From positions 1 to 64,000 of the forward strand of contig JAGXSQ010000118.1 of assembly GCA_018333395.1 (NCBI GenBank): a stretch of 64,000 bases of DNA, given 5' to 3'. The notes beneath the pieces were generated by a model. It searched no databases, was not told the DNA's origin, and saw only the letters and a program-made list of their open reading frames with translations. How positions within the stretch are numbered: the stretch's first letter is position 1; the number at the start of each line of letters is the position of its first letter. Of the stretch, positions 26,301 through 34,497 are shown piece by piece. A program made the position numbers and the translations under genes. The stretch comes from Dethiobacter sp. (GTDB taxonomy: Bacteria; Bacillota_D; Dethiobacteria; Dethiobacterales; Dethiobacteraceae).

Positions 26301-26983
26301 GCGGATGTAACATCTTGCTCCGTGCGCAGGATTTCTTTTTCGCAGAACTCCAGAAGCCTGTCCTGGGTCATGTCACGGAGGGTAACGCCTAGTCTGCCGG
26401 TAAAGCGGGTAATTTTTTTCAGCTCCTCGGTCAAGCTGCCTAGAGCCTCTTTGTAGTGGGCGCCGGCACCAGACAGCAGCTGTTGGATACCGGGGACAAT
26501 TTTCTCTCCTTCCGGTAGAGGCTGTGTCACCTGAAAGGTAGCTGTAAAAAGCTCCCGACTACCGACCCCCAATAGCTGGGTGATTCTTTCTTCATAACGG
26601 ACATGGCGTTTTTGGGCCCGTGGGTTGTGTTCGCCACCTATTTCCTCCTGCCAGTGACCGTTGACGAGCCGTTGCAAGGAAACACGATGATTATCAAAGT
26701 TGCGGTGGAGACGAAACTGTTCGTCGCCGACCTCCAACTCAAGTTCTCCCGAAAAACGTGCCGGGTCATGCCAGTTACGAAAGCGCTCCTGGCCGAAAGT
26801 TTTCGGGTCAGAGGTGGAAGGCAACCCATAAATAATGGCGGCAAGTCCTGCCGCGAGTGTCGACTTCCCCCGCTCGTTAGCGGCCAGGCAAACATTGACT
26901 CCCGGTGTAAACGTAACTGTCACCGTCTCCCGGAAGCGGCCAAAGCCACTCAGTGACAGTTTCAACCAACGCACCTTCGTCAT
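23384..26983 (-). CDS. yhaN: YhaN-like SMC/SbcC-type ATPase with central membrane hairpin
   Basis: A 1199-residue ATPase. The N-terminal head has an atypical Walker A, AANERGKST (near 32-40). The C-terminal head has signature LSQGARDQLYLALRLA and Walker B PFIFDDPFLNWDE. The arms are coiled coil (about 190-520 and 630-1060). In the middle, two hydrophobic helices (ISLVALLSGLATNFIW and MSLLTGGLMALLLLGLLCLF, about 575-615) suggest the tip of the coil is membrane-anchored, as in B. subtilis YhaN. Its ATG shares one base with the yhaO stop, so it should form an Mre11-Rad50-like pair with that nuclease for DNA-end processing. It is not classical SbcC, which lacks such helices. Confidence 0.85.
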   Translation of the reverse strand: MTKVRWLKLSLSGFGRFRETVTVTFTPGVNVCLAANERGKSTLAAGLAAIIYGLPSTSDPKTFGQERFRNWHDPARFSGELELEVGDEQFRLHRNFDNHRVSLQRLVNGHWQEEIGGEHNPRAQKRHVRYEERITQLLGVGSRELFTATFQVTQPLPEGEKIVPGIQQLLSGAGAHYKEALGSLTEELKKITRFTGRLGVTLRDMTQDRLLEFCEKEILRTEQDVTSAIQLLKDVQETVAILDDLQERSKKQAEELGEKERLLSAWREWRFLRDRYQEAATRQAALAGSLEKATLLDSAVREKTHIIKKMYSEFKGSPPDTGEALVAFSAMREEWTLLAGNLAETSEKISLERASIAQLTALLSDELAAVRDRPDLLHSCRELRRLEEEQRRFQEKTVLLSEQLADLSDRLLCFPALDRLGKSPVQALLSLRAQCRTLLPQGQQFMADLTRLAELEEQIEREYGLFVRASNEVLAALSAYETHKMRLEADLERLNTARSAVLRKVEEVQSRHKLYQHLFAGTDRLGDDAITLVERKLELLAAKREQEESLRQVRTKVASVSWRHRAGISLVALLSGLATNFIWPSLSMSLLTGGLMALLLLGLLCLFSREKECSLPQSRLSEINAEMKQIDSLLGSFSVSKEAQLGELRLRLVQRQEARQQLAELQAALPGEEELRPLKTELEAAKEACRAFNEMVSAAEKQYVNIPAAYKQWRELEREADELQRRIADFAANQAAVTAPSELLDLSPSLLSSPWPEIAILAELWQGSTTTVRDALVWLATREASWWEESEKLTSSFEKLQEEYQAIKLELTALTDPESEVTWRQDSLQQEIAALCTSLSPFDGRTDPLLLESLLARSRETEEELSRHCFALDALLEQQAELEQKRLLIDEKLQPLQERLSLLLAVGAPPAEVLLRWQEYSLLSRLSAEEEKELIGILSAHDASSLRELRSKATDSDNLAVSILRQWEDLRKLFPALPPRENEDPESLEKQYRHLESRAAWLREEDEKLYSSIREWELRLAKLQGQAPSNIAGGELKLQKLREERHGLRKEAAALELAYKELSRAIEFFSSTYRQGLADKATAYFARLSGIFSRQVLLDEQFNISINEDGKTAILAQLSQGARDQLYLALRLAVADLLADEIQLPFIFDDPFLNWDEIRLSNMQKALHDMPGSRQVLLFSHRQEFASWGTACQPDWRQT

Positions 26984-28098
26984 CAGTGGCCGCCTCCTGC
27001 CAGAGAGTCTGCGCCACGCAACAGAGCGCGCCTTACTATTTCGCGTTGCTCATCGTCCGTCGTTTCCTCTAAGCGGGCCAGCAGATTCTTTATAAAATAG
27101 CCGTGGATTGTCGGTTCTTCCGCTAGTCGGCTCAAAAGTTCAAACTCAATATAGACGCTGTCACTGTTAATTTGCAGGTGGTAAAAAAGAGGGGCACATT
27201 GAGCCTGTATTTTTTCGACATCCACACGGAAGCTGGTCGGGCCTTTCAGCACCACCTTGAACATGGCCTGCTGGTTGGCCAGGCTTTGGATCGTCGCCAC
27301 CACCTCCGCCTCATCCTGACATAAACTTAAATCGACTTGCTGTGTCAGGCAAGGGCGGCAGCCGGCCGTATACGTTGATACAGTAGGGCTTTCTGCCAGA
27401 TTAACCACAACAAACAAGCCCGTCCCCGGGTCGAAGAAGTTTTTGGCTTCGCTGGCGCCAGCGTACACAGCCAGCGTTCCGCCCCAAAAGCGGGCTGTAT
27501 GGGCATGAAGATGGCCAAGCGCCAGACAGTCATAACCGGAAACAGCAACAGCCTCCTTCGAAATAGGCAGACTACGGTCTCCCACCTCCCCACCTAGGGT
27601 ACCGTGTAGCACACCGATATGTCGGTCTGCCTGGGTTCGTGGAAAGTCAGCTAGCGGGGGCGAAGTCCTGGTCAGTCCAGCGTGATAAGCCAAGCCGTAA
27701 AAAGCGTAAACCCGACCGGCATGTTCCATACGAGCTACTTCTCCCGGCATCGGTCTTTGTACCAGAACACCGGGCCAGCGACCTGCTTCCAGGCGGTAAA
27801 CAGAATCACCGTAAGTAATTTCGTCATGATTACCGGGAACAGTCAAGAGAAAGAGTCCTCCCCGCACCAAGCGCTGTAGCTGACGTATGGCCGGCTCCAG
27901 CACGGCACGGGACGGCCGATGTGTCTCAAAAAGGTCGCCGGCGATCAGTACGGCGTGTATATTATTCCGATCGTCCAGAGCAAAGTCGACAGCCCGCTCC
28001 AGCAGTCCATCGCGTTCCCTGCCTCTTTGTGACGCCTTTTCCCCCAGAAAGGATGGTTCCCAACCAAGATGCAGGTCGGCAAGGTGCAAAAAACGCAT
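26983..28098 (-). CDS. yhaO: YhaO/SbcD-like metallophosphoesterase DNA nuclease
   Basis: 371 residues from ATG 28098; the longer open frame to 28212 overlaps the upstream gene and lacks a ribosome site. Calcineurin-like phosphoesterase motifs in order: FLHLADLHLG, IAGDLFE, GNHDE, GVLHGTLGG and LGHLHAH. This is the full metal-binding set of Mre11/SbcD/YhaO. The C-terminal part (~270-371) would be the capping/ATPase-binding domain. It works with the adjacent YhaN ATPase, and the overlap of stop and start codons implies coupled translation. Upstream are the TPR and CCA-enzyme genes in the same operon. Confidence 0.88.
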   Translation of the reverse strand: MRFLHLADLHLGWEPSFLGEKASQRGRERDGLLERAVDFALDDRNNIHAVLIAGDLFETHRPSRAVLEPAIRQLQRLVRGGLFLLTVPGNHDEITYGDSVYRLEAGRWPGVLVQRPMPGEVARMEHAGRVYAFYGLAYHAGLTRTSPPLADFPRTQADRHIGVLHGTLGGEVGDRSLPISKEAVAVSGYDCLALGHLHAHTARFWGGTLAVYAGASEAKNFFDPGTGLFVVVNLAESPTVSTYTAGCRPCLTQQVDLSLCQDEAEVVATIQSLANQQAMFKVVLKGPTSFRVDVEKIQAQCAPLFYHLQINSDSVYIEFELLSRLAEEPTIHGYFIKNLLARLEETTDDEQREIVRRALLRGADSLAGGGH

Positions 28099-28150
28099 AT
28101 CTTCACTTCCCTGCAGATTTTTTGGCTTTATTTGGTACATCGAAACCGGG

Positions 28151-29122
28151 TTAAACCGTAGGGTGACCTTTCCACTCATGCACGAGTTCTTTCCAGCCTG
28201 GCTCCAGAGCAACTAACCGCTCCAGTTCTCGAACCGCCTGCCCGTGAAAACCTTCTTTTTGCATAAGAAGGTATAAACGAAAACGCAGTTCTACTTCCAG
28301 GCGGTGGCTGATTGTTTCTCGCGAAAGAGCATCCCTGAAGACCTGCATAGCAGCACTGTCATAGCCTAGTTTTTCCAGAGAAAAGCCGAGCAGGTAACTG
28401 GCAGGACCTGCCAGCAGACGGTTATTGAGGACTCTTTTTAGCTGATCAATAGCTTGCTCATAACGTTGCAGCCTAAACAGTGTCTCCCCTCCGGAAAAGC
28501 GAAAGATATCAAGCTCCGCATAACTCGAAGCTTCGAGGACGCGGACGGCGTCTTCCCGTTTATCGTGTGCCTGGTACACTTCTGCGGTCAGCAACTCCAG
28601 TCCCGGCAGGTCGTTCATCAGCCGGAGACGCTTACCGTCGCAGGCCAAAAGCAGGGCACAGAATTGCAAGCCATACTCTTTAGACAAGCCTGTCAAACGG
28701 TGGCGGTGGAGGAACGCACGGTCTGCCGCCAGCAACTGCTCTGTGGCGTCTTCGGTACAAAGCGCCAAAGCGTAGTGGGCATCGGCCAGCAAATCGTCCT
28801 TTCTGGCCGCCCGTCGGAAGAAGAAGGTCGCTTCTTCTCTTCTGCCTGATAGTAGTGCCTGCGCTCCCTGCAGGAAATCATTTTTGGCACGGTCAAAATG
28901 TAGCCCTGTGCGGTGCATGAGCTTCCGGGATTTCTTAGGGAGCAGAAGTTCTTCCTGAGCCCCCTCCGGTTCATCAAACCCTGTGGGAACCCCGAGCATA
29001 TGCCGGAAAACGTTTTTGCCCAAGCCTGTCCTGAGACGTGGTCTGGGGGACAATAACGCCTTTACCGCCGCAAAAGCTAGCGTTTGCCCTTCGTTTATCT
29101 CCCACGGCAGGCGCAGCGCCAT
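28151..29122 (-). CDS. TPR-repeat protein of unknown function in the yhaNO operon
   Basis: A 323-residue protein, ATG at 29122 with GAGAGGG upstream, three bases after the cca stop. Tetratricopeptide-like repeats cover about residues 85-320 (ALLSGRREEATFFFRRAARKDDLLADAHYALAL; RFSGGETLFRLQRYEQAIDQLKRVL; YLLGFSLEKLGYDSAAMQVFRDAL; VRELERLVALEPGW). The N-terminal ~80 residues are basic without a known domain. No signal peptide, so it is likely a cytoplasmic scaffold. Its position between an RNA 3'-end enzyme and a DNA-end processing pair is the only hint of role. Confidence 0.75.
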   Translation of the reverse strand: MALRLPWEINEGQTLAFAAVKALLSPRPRLRTGLGKNVFRHMLGVPTGFDEPEGAQEELLLPKKSRKLMHRTGLHFDRAKNDFLQGAQALLSGRREEATFFFRRAARKDDLLADAHYALALCTEDATEQLLAADRAFLHRHRLTGLSKEYGLQFCALLLACDGKRLRLMNDLPGLELLTAEVYQAHDKREDAVRVLEASSYAELDIFRFSGGETLFRLQRYEQAIDQLKRVLNNRLLAGPASYLLGFSLEKLGYDSAAMQVFRDALSRETISHRLEVELRFRLYLLMQKEGFHGQAVRELERLVALEPGWKELVHEWKGHPTV

Positions 29123-29124
29123 AC

Positions 29125-30558
29125 TTATCCCTCTCTTTCCCTTCGCCCAGCCTGTTCCAGGAGTTTGGAAATCAGGGCCAGTGCTTCAGAACGCCTAGTC
29201 ACTTTTCCGGCCAGCTGCGCAGCGTAGGCTGCCTCCAGCAGTTGCCCCACCGGTCTTGCGGGCGGCAGTTTAAAAAACTCCATCACATCCTGTGCCGAAA
29301 TTGTCGGTTCCGGGAGGTCCGCAGCGGCACCGGCAAAAAATTGCTCCAGCAGTCCGGTAAGGCGGGTGACAAGATCTTTACCGTCCGCCCACCTGTCGGC
29401 CGCAGCGTTAGCCAGTGCCAGCAAAACTAGCTCTGGCACGCTGTCGCGGAATTGCTGGAAAAACCTTAGCCGTGCCGGTAGGCCCTCTGCTTCTTTGCCA
29501 ATATAAAGCGGGCGGGAGTGGTTGCAGACGAGTACGCTCAGCAATTTTCCCTCCTCGCTACTGAGGTTGAGACGCTTAACCAGGCCGGCAACATACGCTT
29601 CTCCGGCCAATTCATAACTGAAAAAGCGCGCAGCTTGACCGCTTTTTCCGCTGCGGCGGTCAATTTTTCCCACATCATGGAGGATACAGGCTAGTTTAAG
29701 ATAGGCAAAACGAGGACACTGTTCCACCACGTCCTTTTGCAAATGGAGAGACAGCTTAGGCAGCATTTCAGGAAAAGACACTACGTTGCCAAGCAGGATT
29801 TCCTCCAGTAGCTCGCAGGTGTACAGACCATGCGTAAGAAGGTCTTCCCCGTTTGACTTGGTAGCGGCCATGGCGCCAAAGGGCGCGAAGAGAGCACTGA
29901 GTATGCCCAGATCCTCGTGGAGAACACGCAGGCTTTCAGCCGCTCGGCTGCCGGACAGGATTTTGAAAAACTCAATCGCCAGTTTGCCTTTAAGCGCATT
30001 GCCGATAAACCCGGCATTGCGCCGCAGCATTTCCTTAGATTCCGGATCAAAGCGCAGGCTGAGTTTATGCAAGAAGCGGACTGCACGCAACAATCTGACG
30101 GGATCGTCCTGCAGACACTCCTCGGCAGTCAGCCGCAGTATGCCGGCAGCCAAGTCGTTCTTTCCGTCGCACGGATCGCAGATTCTTCCCTGCCAGTCTT
30201 GCTTATTCAGGTAATCGTCCAGGGAAACGGCCATGGCATTAACTGTAAAGTCACGCAGGCGTAAATCGTCAACGATGTTCTTCCCCCGGCATTGTGAAAA
30301 ATCAAGGACGAGCGGGAGCCCGTCATCGGCGATTGTTCTTACCCTGGAGTGTTGGGCGGCAGTGTCAAGCGGGTCGTAGCTTCCCCGCAGGGAGCAAGCT
30401 GCCCGTCGGGCGAACCAGGCCGCCTCTTCGCTGACTACGAGGTCGAGGTCTCGGCTTTGCGTCCCACGCAGCGCATCGCGAACAAAGCCCCCGACAAGAT
30501 AGAGCTTTTTGTCCTCTTTTCTGGCGATATCCGCCAGGGCACGTAACGTTCCCAACAC
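29125..30558 (-). CDS. cca: CCA tRNA nucleotidyltransferase / poly(A) polymerase family protein with HD domain
   Basis: About 477 residues from the GTG at 30558, which is eight bases after GAGG; a GTG at 30567 is also in frame. Class II nucleotidyltransferase signature LVGGFVRDALRGTQSRDLDLVV near the N-terminus, followed by the RNA-binding domain (RLTAEECLQDDPVRLLRAVRFLHKLSLRF). An HD-type domain is in the C-terminal half (LACILHDVGKIDRRSG, CNHSRPLY). It adds CCA, or A residues, to tRNA 3' ends. CCA versus A-adding specificity cannot be decided from motifs alone. It heads an apparent four-gene operon with the TPR, yhaO and yhaN genes. Confidence 0.82.
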   Translation of the reverse strand: MLGTLRALADIARKEDKKLYLVGGFVRDALRGTQSRDLDLVVSEEAAWFARRAACSLRGSYDPLDTAAQHSRVRTIADDGLPLVLDFSQCRGKNIVDDLRLRDFTVNAMAVSLDDYLNKQDWQGRICDPCDGKNDLAAGILRLTAEECLQDDPVRLLRAVRFLHKLSLRFDPESKEMLRRNAGFIGNALKGKLAIEFFKILSGSRAAESLRVLHEDLGILSALFAPFGAMAATKSNGEDLLTHGLYTCELLEEILLGNVVSFPEMLPKLSLHLQKDVVEQCPRFAYLKLACILHDVGKIDRRSGKSGQAARFFSYELAGEAYVAGLVKRLNLSSEEGKLLSVLVCNHSRPLYIGKEAEGLPARLRFFQQFRDSVPELVLLALANAAADRWADGKDLVTRLTGLLEQFFAGAAADLPEPTISAQDVMEFFKLPPARPVGQLLEAAYAAQLAGKVTRRSEALALISKLLEQAGRREREG

Positions 30559-30724
30559 TGCCGCCACCTCACTTCTCTATTATCGTAGTATTCTTTCTGC
30601 GTGAAGTCTTTCCTGTTATCTAAGAAAAATTTTCAAAATTCTTCTCCCGCAGTTGCTTTAGAATTTCGAAAGCGGGGCCTGAAAACAAAAAACACTGACG
30701 GGTTGCCGAAAGAAAATTCTGCGC

Positions 30725-31360
30725 CTACTCAGAGAACCAGGAAAAAGCATTAATAACGGCGTGGCAGGCACAGGAGGAAATAACCAGGCCCGGAAGACGG
30801 TGGCCCGCTACCTGCGCCAGCAGTTTTTGCAGCTGGAGCGGCGTAAAGCCGCCGATGCCGGGAGCAAGCTGATGACTGCGCAACACATGGGTGATGAAGC
30901 CATTGACGTGCAACTCCTCTAATTGGCTGTAAAGGGGAAGCTCACGCGCTTCGCCGGTCAGGTAACAAATTCCTTCCGGTTCGGGGCAATCCTCCGGGCA
31001 AAGTTGGCGGGATAAAGTAGCATAGACAGTACCATCCGCTACATAATAGTTATTGGGAATGTGCAGACCCGGCGGAACCGGTACCGCCAATATTCCTTCT
31101 TCACCTTCCAGCTTAGCCTGGAGCCAGGCAAAGGCCATATGCACCGGCAGGGCAGGAATAATCCAGTCAAAGAAAGACAGGTCATTGGTCGCCAAATAAA
31201 GAATCCCTTCAGCGCAGACAGGTACTATGTTTCCGGCAGCGGTAGAAGGCAACGCCGCCGGGTCGCGATCCACAATCACGATTTTACAGGCGTGTCTGGC
31301 AAAGGTTTCGACCGCTTTTTTGCCGAAATGGCCGGCACCAAGGACGAGGATTTTTTCCAT
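30725..31360 (-). CDS. Rossmann-fold NAD(P)-binding protein (TrkA-N-like), orphan
   Basis: 211 residues from ATG 31360 behind AGGGAGG; the longer frame to 31438 would run into the promoter of the divergent gene. The N-terminal nucleotide-binding glycine motif is LVLGAGHFGKKA, with an acidic residue after the second strand (IVIVDRDP), as for NAD. The second half contains a potential metal-binding cluster: LCPEDCPEPEGIC and later SSCACHAV. I do not recognise a specific family beyond the dinucleotide-binding fold. It is not beside any potassium-channel gene, so a Trk role is not supported. Confidence 0.6.
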   Translation of the reverse strand: MEKILVLGAGHFGKKAVETFARHACKIVIVDRDPAALPSTAAGNIVPVCAEGILYLATNDLSFFDWIIPALPVHMAFAWLQAKLEGEEGILAVPVPPGLHIPNNYYVADGTVYATLSRQLCPEDCPEPEGICYLTGEARELPLYSQLEELHVNGFITHVLRSHQLAPGIGGFTPLQLQKLLAQVAGHRLPGLVISSCACHAVINAFSWFSE

Positions 31361-31431
31361 CGCAACCTCCCTGAGATTTGTTTTGCCCTTTCTGCAGCAG
31401 GTTCCCTGCCGCAAGGGGAAGAAAACGGGCG

Positions 31432-31461
31432 TTGACACGTTCCGGTGGGCTGCGCTATGAT
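31432..31461 (+). promoter_or_regulatory. Near-consensus sigma-A promoter for the YchF-like gene
   Basis: TTGACA (31432-31437) and TATGAT (31456-31461) with an 18-bp spacer. The predicted transcript starts ~16-18 bases before the ATG at 31484, so the leader is hardly longer than the ribosome site (GAGGTG). Confidence 0.75.
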
Positions 31462-31483
31462 GTTTAACGTGAGGTGTCCAAGA

Positions 31484-32539
31484 ATGAAGATAGGGATTAT
31501 TGGTCCTCCCTTGTCGGGGAAAACGACTTTATTTCAATTGCTGGCAGGCACAGCCTCGGGAACTGCTACTAGGGGTGGTGTGCCCCAGGCGGCGGCACGG
31601 GTGCCAGATCGGCGTGTCGAACGTCTGGCGCAGATTTTCAAGCCACGCAAGGTAACTTATGCGTCGGTAGAGTTTGCTGATTTCCCCGCACTTGGCCAAG
31701 GTTGCGAAATCAGCGGCGAAGCGGCGACTAAGCTAAAAGTATGCGATGCTCTGACTGTCGTTATCAGGGCTCACACCAGTCCGTCCGTTCCCTGGCCGCG
31801 ACTGCCTACTCTTCCGGAGGAAGCTTTTGCTAATTTTTTTGATGAAATACTGCTAAATGACCTCTGCCAGACAGAGGCCTTGCTGGCACGCACCAAGGAC
31901 AAAAAAAGAAGCGGTGAGGAGACACAGACTCTAGAGGCGTGCAAAGTTCTTTTGGAGTCGTCCAAGCCCATCCTCTCTGGGGCGTGGAGCGTGGAAGAGT
32001 TGAGCGTCTTGCGTAATTTTGCCTTTCTTTCCTCGCGACCCTGTCTGGTTGCCGTTAACCTAGGTGAAGAGCAGCTTTTGAGCGGTGATTACGAAGGACG
32101 CCTAGAGCTTCGTGCTCTGTGTACCACAGCCGGCTACCCGCTAATCGAATTTTGCGGCACTGTAGAACAAGAAATAAGCCGTGTAGGGCAGGAAGAACAA
32201 CAGGAATTTCTGGCCGTGTACGGGCTAAAGGAAACGGGAGTGGCGCGCTTGGCTAGTGCCGCTTATAATTTACTAGGTGTTTGTTCTTTTTTTACTGTCG
32301 GTGAAGATGAGGTGCGCGCCTGGACGATAAAGACAGCCACCCTGGCCCGTAAAGCGGCTGGCAAAATTCACTCTGACATAGAGCGTGGCTTTATCCGTGC
32401 GGAAGTTATCGGCTATGAGGAGTTTCTGTCCCTTGGCGGCTCTCTTAAACGAGCGCGAGAGCTGGGCAAACTGCGCCTGGAGGGGAAAGAGTACCCGGTA
32501 CAGGACGGGGAGATCATAAATTTCCGTTTTAACATCTAG
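31484..32539 (+). CDS. Divergent YchF/OLA1-like P-loop NTPase with TGS domain (DUF933)
   Basis: 351 residues from ATG 31484, the start fixed by GAGGTG eight bases before it and by the family start MKIGIIG. The P-loop is GPPLSGKTT, where canonical YchF has G-L-P-N-V-G-K-S-T. The switch and G-motifs are altered, and the usual G4 region reads VAVNLGEEQ. The C-terminal ~85 residues (SFFTVGEDEVRAWTIK...AAGKIHSDIERGFIRAEVIGYEE...GKEYPVQDGEIINFRFN) are a well-conserved YchF TGS/DUF933 domain. The canonical YchF is an ATPase that binds ribosomes. This copy is likely a paralogue with changed nucleotide handling. Confidence 0.8.
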   Translation: MKIGIIGPPLSGKTTLFQLLAGTASGTATRGGVPQAAARVPDRRVERLAQIFKPRKVTYASVEFADFPALGQGCEISGEAATKLKVCDALTVVIRAHTSPSVPWPRLPTLPEEAFANFFDEILLNDLCQTEALLARTKDKKRSGEETQTLEACKVLLESSKPILSGAWSVEELSVLRNFAFLSSRPCLVAVNLGEEQLLSGDYEGRLELRALCTTAGYPLIEFCGTVEQEISRVGQEEQQEFLAVYGLKETGVARLASAAYNLLGVCSFFTVGEDEVRAWTIKTATLARKAAGKIHSDIERGFIRAEVIGYEEFLSLGGSLKRARELGKLRLEGKEYPVQDGEIINFRFNI

Positions 32540-32559
32540 CTACCGGGCAAAACACTAAG

Positions 32560-32581
32560 CGGCGGGCCATACGGCCTGCCG
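32560..32581. terminator. Hairpin between convergent YchF-like and chemotaxis genes
   Basis: CGGCGGGCC (32560-32568) pairs with GGCCTGCCG (32573-32581), including one G-T pair, around an ATAC loop. It is followed by only three Ts on the plus strand. Placed between two convergent stops, it probably serves both. Confidence 0.5.
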
Positions 32582-32597
32582 TTTCCGCGCTCATTTA

Positions 32598-33434
32598 TTA
32601 CTTGAGCAGGCTTTCCGCGTATTTCAGCAGAGATTCAGCCATAGCATTTATTTCCTGCACTGCCCCCAATACGTTTTGCGCTGAGCCTACCTGCACGGCA
32701 GAGATTTGGGTAATCCGTTCAATTTCCATACGTAAGCCGCCGTTGGCGGTGTTCAAAGCCCCCAGCGTTGCCTCTATTTCTTTCAGCGACCGGGCACTAC
32801 TTTCTGCAAGTTTGCGGATTTCATCAGCCACCACGCCAAAGCCTTTGCCCTTTTCTCCGACCCGCGCCGCTTCGATAGAGGCATTCAGTCCCAGCAGATT
32901 TGTCTGCGAAGAAACCTTTTGCATCACTTTTATCATGCTGTTAGCCTCAGCTACCCTGGTGTCGAGCTGACCACCCAGTGCGTTCAGCTGTTTTCCGATG
33001 ACGACCAAATCATCGGCCTGGGCAGATAACATTCCTGTCGAGCCGGTCACCTTCGTCACGGCGGAAAAGAGGTTGTTGGCCGTTGCCAGCAGCGTTTCCT
33101 GCCGTTCCAAGTTTTCATTAAAGGAAACGGCGCCAATTACTTTCCGAGCTTTATCGCGGATGGGAAGTCCAATGCCAACATAAGCGACACCATATACTTC
33201 TTTGCCTACCTGGCGGACGACGCGCTTCCCGCTGGCGAGAGTCGCTCCGGCTACGGAGCCTTCCTTTACAGGGTCGCCAGGCTTTATCTTATGATCAAGG
33301 GTCTTCCCTGGAAAATAAGCAACCCATTTTTCCGTGTCACAGATGGCTATAGCCAAGTCCCCAAAGACCAACTCATTGATCAGTGGCGCAGTTTGTATAA
33401 AGCAATGGAGCAGATTGTCTCCCCGTGTCTGCAT
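32598..33434 (-). CDS. Soluble methyl-accepting chemotaxis-type signal transducer
   Basis: 278 residues from ATG 33434, six bases after AGGAGG. No transmembrane segment. The N-terminal ~125 residues form a ligand-sensing, PAS/Cache-like domain ([45 protein letters not shown]). The rest is a short MCP signalling hairpin with the conserved tip [38 protein letters not shown]. It should interact with CheA/CheW in the cytoplasm. It is the last gene of the long Tad-pilus operon, after a YlqH-like gene. Confidence 0.85.
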   Translation of the reverse strand: MQTRGDNLLHCFIQTAPLINELVFGDLAIAICDTEKWVAYFPGKTLDHKIKPGDPVKEGSVAGATLASGKRVVRQVGKEVYGVAYVGIGLPIRDKARKVIGAVSFNENLERQETLLATANNLFSAVTKVTGSTGMLSAQADDLVVIGKQLNALGGQLDTRVAEANSMIKVMQKVSSQTNLLGLNASIEAARVGEKGKGFGVVADEIRKLAESSARSLKEIEATLGALNTANGGLRMEIERITQISAVQVGSAQNVLGAVQEINAMAESLLKYAESLLK

Positions 33435-33502
33435 GCTTTGCCTCCTATTTTCACAAGTAAGGTATCGTTTCGATAAATTTCTGAAAATTCCTGCAGATTC
33501 TT

Positions 33503-33781
33503 TCAGCAAAATCCACTCGGCTGCTGCCTGTCAACATTGATTATTGCTGCTAAGATCTCAGCCACAGCCTGAAAAAGCTCTAAAGGTATCGCCTCTCCTA
33601 GGTCCAGTCTGCTTAAAGCGTTGGCTAGGACGTGATCTTCTTTCACCGGCACAGCTGCTTCCTGAGCCAAGGCCATGATTTTTTCCGCTACTTTGCCCTT
33701 ACCTTGGGCCACGACCCTAGGAGCGGCCTCCTCTTCCGCTCGGTAAATCAGAGCGGTGGCCTGTAGTCGCTTTTTTCTCAT
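33503..33781 (-). CDS. FlhB C-terminal domain-like protein (YlqH/EscU-type)
   Basis: A 92-residue protein, the stand-alone cytoplasmic domain of FlhB-type flagellar export switches: [69 protein letters not shown]. The self-cleaving NPTH motif of full FlhB is replaced by sequence around ALIYRAEEE, so no auto-cleavage is expected. In B. subtilis such a protein (YlqH) can substitute for the FlhB C-terminus and follows ylqG. Here too it follows a YlqG-like gene, but inside a Tad pilus operon. Confidence 0.75.
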   Translation of the reverse strand: MRKKRLQATALIYRAEEEAAPRVVAQGKGKVAEKIMALAQEAAVPVKEDHVLANALSRLDLGEAIPLELFQAVAEILAAIINVDRQQPSGFC

Positions 33782-33797
33782 ACTGCCCCCCCCCCGG

Positions 33798-34412
33798 TCA
33801 TGCAGACAAATCGACGGTGCTTCCCAGCGTCAGAAAACGCTCGCGTTCTGCAACATTCATCACTTTCAGTCTCAGGCCCTCTCCGAGCGGCTTTAACGCA
33901 GACATTGCTTTTTCCGTTTCCGTAAGCAGAGAATAATCATATCCTTCGGCAGTTTTACTTACCAACAAAGCCACTAAACCGAGATTTGCGGTACGCAGCA
34001 AAAAAAGCCAGCGGTGCTCGTCTCCCCGCATGGCTAGGTTAGAGTCCTCCTCCCGTCTGGCCACCAGAAAATAGGGCTCTACTGTACCTTCTTCAGGGTA
34101 CAGGAGGACGGAAAAAAGCGGCGGCGCTTCTCTGTCTGAGTTATGTAGACCTGCTGCCTCGGCGGCCGCCTGGCGCTGCAACACACGGCAATAAAGCAAC
34201 CCGTCGCGCAGCTCCAGTTTCTCCAGCAACAGCCGCTCGCCGACCTCTGCCGACACAGCTAGGCGCACGGGAAAGCGCTTGCTGCCCGCCAGCAGCCAGG
34301 CGGTTTCACCAGACACTGCAAGCACGCGGGCAGAAAAAATACGCTCTGACAATATTTCGCTTCTGCCCTGCGCCATCAGCGCCAGCAAGATAGCTCTCAG
34401 TGCGGCAAGCAT
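33798..34412 (-). CDS. YlqG-like protein (flagellar hook-length-control-related), low confidence
   Basis: 204 residues from the ATG at 34412, eight bases after GGAGG; a GTG at 34451 is in frame but has no ribosome site. Leu/Ala/Glu/Arg-rich. The C-terminal half (LFSVLLYPEEGTVEPYFLVARREED...WLFLLRTANLGLVALLVSKTAEGYDYSLLTETEKAMSALKPL) resembles the FliK/YlqG C-terminal type. It is directly followed by the YlqH-like gene, and this pairing is the main support. No signal peptide or membrane segment. It may be an adaptor for an export apparatus, but there is no flagellar gene in the window. Confidence 0.5.
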   Translation of the reverse strand: MLAALRAILLALMAQGRSEILSERIFSARVLAVSGETAWLLAGSKRFPVRLAVSAEVGERLLLEKLELRDGLLYCRVLQRQAAAEAAGLHNSDREAPPLFSVLLYPEEGTVEPYFLVARREEDSNLAMRGDEHRWLFLLRTANLGLVALLVSKTAEGYDYSLLTETEKAMSALKPLGEGLRLKVMNVAERERFLTLGSTVDLSA

Positions 34413-34497
34413 ACCAACGCCTCCAGCGTTTAGTCCTTCTTTAATATTCACCGGAGGGCTTGATTTTCCTGCCCACGTTTAAAATACCGGCGCTTTG

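Noticed and set aside
23384..28098. Canonical SbcCD
   Set aside because: The ATPase has a membrane hairpin in place of a zinc hook and a YhaN-type Walker A (AANERGKST), so it is the YhaNO type.
30725..31360. Potassium uptake regulator TrkA
   Set aside because: Only the N-terminal fold is shared. There is no TrkA-C domain and no channel gene nearby.
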